A stretch of DNA of 64,000 nucleotides, from the NCBI GenBank assembly GCA_032164245.1, contig JAVMKO010000003.1, forward strand, positions 82,256,390 to 82,320,389, in the 5' to 3' direction. The position numbers and the translations under genes were made by a program. Shown here in pieces: positions 57,643-64,000 of this stretch (its first letter is position 1; every line of letters begins with the position of its first letter). The notes under the pieces are model-generated. The model was not told the origin of the DNA. It made no database searches and saw only the letters and a program-made list of their open reading frames with translations. This DNA is from Sternotherus odoratus. Taxonomy: Eukaryota > Chordata > Testudines > Kinosternidae.

Positions 57643-57690
57643 AGCAGGAGATGATTAATAGCCCAGCACACTTGCATGACAACTGCCCCC

Positions 57691-58109
57691 ACAGGGGATT
57701 TTTCATCTAGAATGTTCTAGCATAAATGGCATATGCCTGTCATCACGCATGGTTTGAGTAATGTTTACCTGACCCAAGAGTGGTGGGTCCTTGAGAGATT
57801 TAAAACACACCCAGATTTTGCCACACTAGCCGTAGCCATGTACCAGAATGTGAAACTGGTTTTAAAACTTGTTTTGTCAGCTCTTTCGAAAGTGGCTTGT
57901 TTACAGTTACAGTTATCATATAATGCTGCAGACTCATTTTGAAAGCAAAATTATTAGTAAGCTACACTTGATTACATGATAAGCTTTACATTGATTAAAG
58001 TACGTAAAAGCATATGGAAAACTCAGTTCTGTTAGAATAATGTGCTTATGCAACCATTCTGGTTCAGTAACGAGGAAAAATATACACCTGTGAAAGTCTT
58101 ATGTAATTT
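57691..58109. other. unannotated sequence
   Basis: No supported feature. Confidence 0.35.
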
Positions 58110-58215
58110 AGAATCACAGAATCTCAGGGATGGAAGGGACCTTGAGAGGTCACGATTCTAGTCCAACCCCCTGCTCGAAGCAGACCCATCCCCAACTAAA
58201 TCATCCCAGCTAGGG
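58110..58215 (-). mobile_element. CR1 LINE 3' end
   Basis: Complement of the CR1 3' terminal segment ('tggaagggaccttgagaggt', 'ccaaccccctgctcgaagc', 'aactaaatcatcccagc') with an attctgtgattct tail on the minus strand. No tRNA head, so it is a CR1 end and not a Cry SINE. Confidence 0.8.
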
Positions 58216-58969
58216 CTTAACTTGTTTGTCCCAGGATAGTTTCTTGAGAATTATCTTTTCCACTCTGGAGTATTTTCAAATGATGACAAACCATTATTAT
58301 GTTATTCAAATTATGGAGGTGATTTAGTGGTATTAGCAACAGTAGTCACATATGAGGTTCAAATGGCATGTGCCTTAGTAGAAAACCCAGGGGAGTAAAA
58401 TGGCAGTATATATAATCATTGAAATCTAAAGTATTTTAAACATTTTGAGCCTTGATAATACCTCACATATGTTACTTAGCCTATAAATTATGTGGAATAG
58501 GAATCTTATTTTCATACCAGTTTGTAAAACACCCACCACACAGTTGGCACTATTATAAAAATACACATTGGTCTTTTTTTAATCTATTTTTGTGGTTTGA
58601 ATAGAAACAAAATACAGAACTATGTTCTGTAGTGTAATGTTGTTTACTCAGGCATGCTTTTTAATAGTGACTTCTTGAAACTGATCAGAGTAGTTAGAGA
58701 TAGGGTAACGGTATTGTCTTGAAAAAGCCTTTATGAGTGGTAATCATTTACAACTGACCACTTTATTAACAATTTTTCCCTTGAGTAAAAGTGCAGCATG
58801 AATGGAATTCTTACTGTGTGTTTTACTGTGAATAACATAAGGACATTACAATCTTGGTTGGGCATTTGCTAATAATATTGGGAGACAGAGAAAGAAGAGG
58901 AAACAAATTAGAAGTTATTTGTATCTGGCACATGACAAGCATCAATTTACACTATTTGTAGAGTTAATA
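58216..58969. other. unannotated AT-rich sequence
   Basis: Nothing recognisable. Confidence 0.35.
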
Positions 58970-59095
58970 GAGACCAAGTTTTGCCCTGACTTAAATAAGG
59001 AGTAATACCATCTAGGTCTATTAGTTTAAAATCAGTGGAGTTATTCCATATTAATGCAGTTGTAAACCTGAACAGAATCTGACCCAGCAGCTTAA
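58970..59095. repeat. ancient palindromic amniote repeat, copy 3
   Basis: 'cctgacttaaataaggagta' and 'tcagtggagttattccatat' with 'agaatctgaccca' at the end follow the order of the 24170 and 24415 copies. Confidence 0.35.
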
Positions 59096-59745
59096 GCTGG
59101 AAATGAGCAGGTCAGATTCAGACATGGAGCTGCATGCAGCCTTTGTTACTAAAAACTTAGTGAGTGCTTTTGCTATAAGGAAAAGAGGCAGTAACCTTAG
59201 ATTTAATCACATCAGACTCTGTGTGCAGTAAATTAGTTAAAAGACTCTTTCAGATAGCTTTATCCGAGGACACTCATAGTGAACTACCTGGTTTCCAAAG
59301 CAGCATGTAAATGTCCTTTTTCTGATGACTCCCGCTGCTGACTAAGCACCTTTTAGTAGTCTAGAGAGACAGAAAGGGCTGAAGAAATCCTCATTCAGCC
59401 AAATCTGTCCCATATACATGTGCAAACCTAATGAAAATCAGTGGTGAGGCCCTTTCATGTAACTGCACAGGAATGCATATGATTCACTGCAGACATAAAG
59501 ATTTGCAGAATCCTCTGTCTTCATGCTTTAATTTTTTTAAGATTCAGCCTGCACAAAATTCATTTTCAGATAATGAAGGCTAATGAAGGAATATTTAATT
59601 TTCCCACTTATACATATGTTTCATTGTAATAGCCTTTGCTGGCCTTCTCTGGCTATAGTATGCTTCATTATATCTGTTATTTTAATTTTTCTCTCTCCCC
59701 TTGTCTGCATAAAGATGCAGTGCATCTGTGATGAAGAATATTTTG

Positions 59746-59877
59746 GCATGCAGCTGATGAAGTGGGTATTAGCCCATGAAAGCTTATGCTTCAATACTTT
59801 AGTTAGTCCTTAAGGTGCCACAGGACTCTTTGTCACTTCTGCAATTCCAGACTAACATGGGTACCTCTCTGATTCTC
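59746..59877 (+). mobile_element. Penelope-like ribozyme unit
   Basis: It starts at the ribozyme ('gcatgcagctgatgaagtgg') and ends 'gggtacctctctgattct', the same limits as the 17509-17637 unit. No convincing target duplication is visible. Confidence 0.75.
59750..59793 (+). ncRNA. hammerhead ribozyme core, CUGAUGA type
   Basis: CTGATGA is at 59754-59760 and GAAA at 59778-59781. Stem II is GTGGGT-ATTA-GCCCAT (G-U closing pair). GCTTATGCTT follows with a 2-bp stem III and a cleavable U. Core intact, stem I unclear. Confidence 0.65.
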
Positions 59878-60239
59878 TGCTGTGAGCGTTTGTATTGGTG
59901 CCTGGGCAAGTATACGCTAATCGGGGACATCTTTGTCACATTTGCTCAGCTTCCCAGTTGGAACAATGTTTATTTGTTTAGCTGTGGTCTCTGCTTTCAG
60001 ATTCCTGCTGGTTCTGGGTAGTTTCTGAGTTCTGTATGTGCAAACATTTTAATCAAGAACAATTGCTTCTGAATATGACTTTGTTTCCTGGTGTTTGGAT
60101 TTTCCACATACAAATGACTTGGAACTGAAGGAGGTCTAAACTATAGAAACTCATTTTTAATGTACTTTTCTTCACTAGAAAACAACGTTTTAAAGAAGGC
60201 TTGCATCTCTGACTGCCTGTCTGACTGTTTCCAGCTCAG

Positions 60240-60330
60240 CCAAAGATGCCTTGAATGATCTTGATCAAGTCACTTAACCTTTCTGTCCCTGCTGCAATTA
60301 GGGATAATTATACTTATTTATACTGATATA
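60240..60330 (+). repeat. MIR-type SINE remnant
   Basis: 'gatcaagtcacttaaccttt' and 'gggataattatacttattt' match the conserved MIR core in sense orientation. Confidence 0.6.
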
Positions 60331-60719
60331 TATGGATGAAAAGTACATATACATACTATTTGCCTTTATTAAATAACCAGGAGAGTTATGCAATGCATGA
60401 GATCATTTGCAACAAGCACCACCATCTTAACAATAACAAATAAACACATTTCTGGAATTCTCTCTGGTCATTTCTTGTTGTTATTCTTATTCCTCCATGT
60501 TATATCATAGGGATATTTTTAAAAATAGCCATTACAATGTATAAGATCTTTAAGCGCAAAAAGGAAAAGCTACTATCTAAAATGTGCCCCCATGAATCAC
60601 CTATAAATCCTGACCTTGTAAGTTTGGATAATCAGGAGTTTGAGTAAATCCTCCACAAAATTCCTGCATTTCAGGTGCTCAAATGCACCTGTTCTCCTTA
60701 GATTTTCTTTAACATTTTC

Positions 60720-60815
60720 ACAATGATGATTATTATTACTACAATGCCTAAGAGCATGAGGACCCCAAAAGATAGTCCCTGCCCCAAAAGAACTTTCAAT
60801 CTATAGCATAATCCC
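60720..60815 (-). repeat. CORE/MIR-like SINE remnant
   Basis: 'attattattactacaatgcc' and 'gatagtccctgccccaaaag' followed by aacttt-caatcta resemble a common reptilian SINE segment. Ends are approximate. Confidence 0.4.
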
Positions 60816-60927
60816 CAATAGTTTACTCCCTTCAGTAATGAAAAAATACAGAGCTTGAGTCAAAACTGTTGAAATGTATTGAATGTATTGAAGTCTTTCC
60901 ATTGACTTCAGTGGTTTTTGGATCAAG

Positions 60928-61123
60928 TTGGTGGTGAAGCATTGGAATGGGTTACCTAGGGAGGTGGCAGAATCCCCTTCCTTAGAGGTTTTTAAGGTCA
61001 GGCTTGACAAAGCCCTGGCTGGGATGATTTAGTTGGGGATTGGTCCTGCTTTGAGCAGGGGGTTGGACTAGATGACCTCCAGAGGTCCCTTCCAGCCCTA
61101 ATACCCTGTGATTCTATGGTTCT
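60928..61123 (+). mobile_element. CR1 LINE 3' end
   Basis: Sense CR1: the end of ORF2 ('aagccctggctgggatgatt'), then 'ttggtcctgctttgagcagg', 'gggttggactagatgacctc' and the terminal 'gattctatggttct' repeats. 5'-truncated, as CR1 copies usually are. Confidence 0.85.
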
Positions 61124-61383
61124 AAGCTCATAATGACTCCTGGGTTTTGTACACACTCATTAATAATATCAGTTTGGGTTTTGGTATATCAGTCCCACAC
61201 CATCTACAATTGTAAACACAATTGTAAGTACTCCACATGTATTCTAAATTGGAAATTGATATAAAAGGCTAAGATGCCACAAACTCTTCTTCCATAAATA
61301 CTCTCTTGGCTTTCCCCATCAGAAATCCATCCTGCACATGCTTGCTCATTATTTAGTCCTTAGTGAAGAAGTGGCTCGCTTAC

Positions 61384-61599
61384 TTTGCAGCTTCTGTGGC
61401 TGTCCCAGGAAGACGACTCTGCCTCCTGAGGAACAATCCCTTGTTGAAACGAGTGGTCAGCCAAGCACGTCTGGCACAGTGAAGACTCAAGCTCTGGCTC
61501 CCCTTGAGGTATGTGCATCACAGTGGACCCTGTGTATTTGAGGTTGGTAGTCTGGTGCTTTTCCATGCTGACCATTGGGCTCTTAATCCATCTTCGTAC
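61384..61599 (-). CDS. candidate internal coding exon of an unrecognised host gene
   Basis: On the minus strand a strong acceptor (tcttttgtctttgcag, just above 61599) precedes 216 nt. A canonical donor GTAAGC follows, read down from 61383. The exon is a multiple of three and open for 72 codons in phase 0, starting VRRWIKSPMVSMEK and ending SSWDSHRSCK. Composition is balanced and not repeat-like, GC is above the surroundings, and no transposon protein is recognisable. It includes two cysteine pairs (SLCQTC near the middle). Phase 0-0 fits joining to the 23686-23761 exon. I do not know the gene; a soluble or cytoplasmic stretch is likely because no hydrophobic segment is present. Confidence 0.7.
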
Positions 61600-61739
61600 C
61601 TGCAAAGACAAAAGAATTTATGAGCTCCCTTCAACTTCTTTCACCCTGTAATTTCTCAGGGGTACCCTGATGTGGCTATATAATTATAGGCCATTGACAA
61701 TAGTTTGATGTCTGGATCAGACATCATGTAGGATGTCTG

Positions 61740-61770
61740 GATTTTCTCTCTCTCTCTGTCTCTCTCCACA
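61740..61770 (+). repeat. CT-rich microsatellite
   Basis: A short imperfect 'tctctctctctgtctctctc' tract. Confidence 0.8.
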
Positions 61771-64000
61771 CTTCTATTATCTTGACTGATTCTTCTCTTT
61801 CCTCTCCTTATGACTCTACATTACATTTGGGAGTCACTCTTTGTGCTGGCCTTTTAAACTCTGTCCCTGCCTCCCTCTGAACTATCCTCTCCTGCCTTCC
61901 TCCTTTTAGCTCACCGTGTACCACTTTAGTTCACTGTGTAGCACTTTGCCATACTGTGCATTGAGGACCCCATATAAAAGTAAATTATACTGTATTCTCA
62001 AGGTTCAATGTTTCTCATGTACACACTATATTTACTCTACTTTGTTTCTATTATTGCCTCCCACTTGATATGTGAATTATATTTACAGTGTGTAATGGAA
62101 TTCTTAATGTGGATTAATAAATTAGTTCTCCTTGTTGCAGAAATCAGGGATTTTTCTGGACTCCTTCCTAAATCATTTTATATAACAAAACAAAACAGTC
62201 AGCCACATGATCCATGTTCCTTTTGTCCTTGATCAACTTAAAATATAATTAAGAGAAATGTAAAAAACCCATTGTTCCCTTTTTATTCTGCTTTTGAAAG
62301 CTTGAAGGAAATTAACATAGGAAGGTGGAAGTTTATATAAGAATTATTTATCAATAAGAGGTTAAAAGCCGAGACGGTCAGAGCTGACTAGGATTTAAAC
62401 TACATAACTTCCATTGAAATTAATGGGAACTTTGTGGGTAAATCCTTATTTGGCTTGGAAAGTCTTGACCCAGATGTCTGCAAAGGGATGGCTCAAGAGC
62501 TCTAGCATGAGACTGTGCTGACTCACAACCCAAGCAATACCATTAATTGTAATCAGGTTCCACACGCCGGAGGCCAGAATGGAACTTGGCCTCAACATAC
62601 AGATGGCTTGTAAGTAGAAGACCAGTCAAGTGCTGTAAATTGGAAAATAACACTTACATTAGTCATGTTGTTGCATTAGCAGCGAGAGTCTAAATCTCGG
62701 CAACTGGTGAATGGGTCACTTACGATAAACAAACATTATGAAACGCAGCTAGCCAGAACATCCTCTGGCAACTGGCAGGTGAGCAGTGAGCCCACAATTG
62801 CTCATGCTGTGTAGTCTTCGGAAATCACATGAACAGTTCGCTTTCCTCTCTATGGAAACCAAACAAGTAAGATGTCATTCTTGGGGTACATGTGCCACTT
62901 GTCATAGCACTATGTGCCGTTGTTCCAGAGAGACACTAAGATATGCAAAGTGTTTTAATCTATACTTCCGATACGTTGATATTTCATTCAGATCTCAGTT
63001 ACCCTCTTGTCCTTTACAACCCCTTGAATTTTGGTTTATGGCACACACAATGTCTGCATGCCTTTGCAACAAGGTATTAAAGATTTTTTAAAAAGAGGAT
63101 GGAGCTGTGTGGAATCATTTTTCCAGGATATTAAAGCCAAATGTGGTTTTGATTGAACTTTTCCTGTTTTTACAATTATTGAATTCTTTAGTAGGTAGAA
63201 AGACTGTTTTTCACCATTCTCCTTATTCATAGCTTTTTGGCTTCATATTGTTCAACTCGGGTTGTTTTGGTTTTATGTTTGTTTTAAGAAATATATTTTG
63301 AAATGAATCCTTTGACTCTGGCAAATTTTCAACACATTTATTTTGCCAAACATAGCTGATTTTATGATTGTTAGGCACATCACTAAATATATTACTCTCC
63401 AAGTAAATTCATGGTTGTCTCTCTTGACCTAATTCCAAAACTTGGTACATTGACAAAAACAATTTTTTTCCTGGACAAAAAGTCATGCTTTATTTTCTAA
63501 CTTAGTTTTATTATGTGAGGCAAGTATAATATATTGAATTTCCTCTTGATGGGGTATATGACACATTATTTGACCTTTTCTTTTACTCTTCCATCCCTGC
63601 TTGGTAGTCAGTTAAATGCTTCTAGTGATACTCACCTGCAGTAGTTCTGGTTTTTTTCATTACACCTTTCAGTCTCTGTATTATAAGTAGGGATGAACAA
63701 ATCAGTGCACATGAAAGAAGAGCCTTCCTAAAACTTCTCCCAAACATGAAACAAATCTGAAGCAGAGATGGACCTGCTCCAGATCCAGACTTCAGAATTC
63801 AAGGGTTATGTTCCAGTGCTTTGGTTCGGTAAAATACAAATAAATGGTCCAGCCAAGAAATGCAAATCTAGTTCTGTATTTGAACTTTCTGTAGGTTTGA
63901 TTAGTATTCAATTTTGGGATTTTGGTCTGCATTCAAAACGGATTGATTCATGATGGCTCAGTAAGTCAGTATGTTTCTTTAGGGGCTTCATTTTGTGCTT
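61771..64000. other. unannotated sequence, presumably intronic
   Basis: AT-rich; no recognised repeats or genes. If the exon at 61384-61599 is real, this is intron upstream of it. Confidence 0.35.

Larger units (their letters stand above)
55090..57690. mobile_element. truncated PIF/Harbinger transposon relic
   Basis: The left end 'ctgctctacactacaaaatt' and the collinear similarity to 17969-21000 identify it: the MYB-like relic on plus (about 55600-55960) and DDE transposase pieces on minus (57150-57642). The right terminus is missing; similarity fades after about 57690. Non-functional. Confidence 0.7.

Noticed and set aside
63636..63675. Possible 40-nt minus-strand exon with donor GTGAGT, one frame reading TERCNEKNQNYC (EGF-like look)
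   Set aside because: Weak polypyrimidine tract. The phase needed to join the 61384-61599 exon contains an in-frame stop.

Overview
The window is a vertebrate nuclear segment, most probably from a turtle. The strongest clue is two copies of a SINE with a tRNA-derived head and a CR1-like 3' tail, the layout of the tortoise Cry family. It also holds CR1 LINEs, PIF/Harbinger elements and MITEs, several hAT families with 8-bp duplications, and many short repeats carrying a hammerhead-ribozyme core of the Penelope-like type. A crocodilian is the main alternative. The background is AT-rich, non-coding and crowded with repeats. No complete gene lies here. The one host-gene signal is on the minus strand: candidate exons at 61384-61599 (216 nt, 72 open codons, canonical splice sites), 27552-27601 and 23686-23761, with a 0-0, 1-0, 0-1 phase pattern. 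If real, most of the window is intron of one large minus-strand gene, which I do not recognise.

Layout. 1-5.7 kb: MIR-like SINEs, small DNA elements, a Cry SINE and three loci of the ribozyme-bearing repeat. 5.7-7.2 kb: a hAT element full of tandem repeats, nested in an older fold-back. 7.5-11.4 kb: LTR-like sequence, a Harbinger MITE and a small hAT. 12.15-13.52 kb: a second copy of the tandem-repeat hAT, inverted relative to the first. 15.1 kb: a hAT transposase C-terminal fossil. 17.5-21.8 kb: a ribozyme solo unit, then a dead two-gene PIF/Harbinger element. 22.6-32.7 kb: small MITEs, ribozyme repeats and exon candidates. 33.0-34.9 kb: an internally deleted APE-type non-LTR element and a pogo/Tigger-like element with a GC-rich palindromic array. 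37-39.7 kb: CR1 remnant and hAT elements. 41.9-45.7 kb: a hAT, then an antisense CR1 that carries a U2 snRNA fragment and is split by a second deleted non-LTR element. 46.9-52 kb: LTR-like sequence, a MITE split by a solo LTR, a ribozyme repeat, a Cry SINE and a TA-flanked MITE. 54.8-57.7 kb: CR1 remnant and a second Harbinger relic. 58-61.1 kb: CR1 ends, a ribozyme repeat and MIR. 61.4 kb: the best exon.

Most informative are the hammerhead-core repeats, about eleven loci of two sequence types. Three have target-site duplications (12, 13 and 15 bp) that fix the insertion ends exactly: two are solo units whose 5' end sits a few bases before the ribozyme core, and one carries two cores in inverted orientation. 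Family names for repeats come from remembered consensus features, while element ends come from terminal repeats and duplications visible here.
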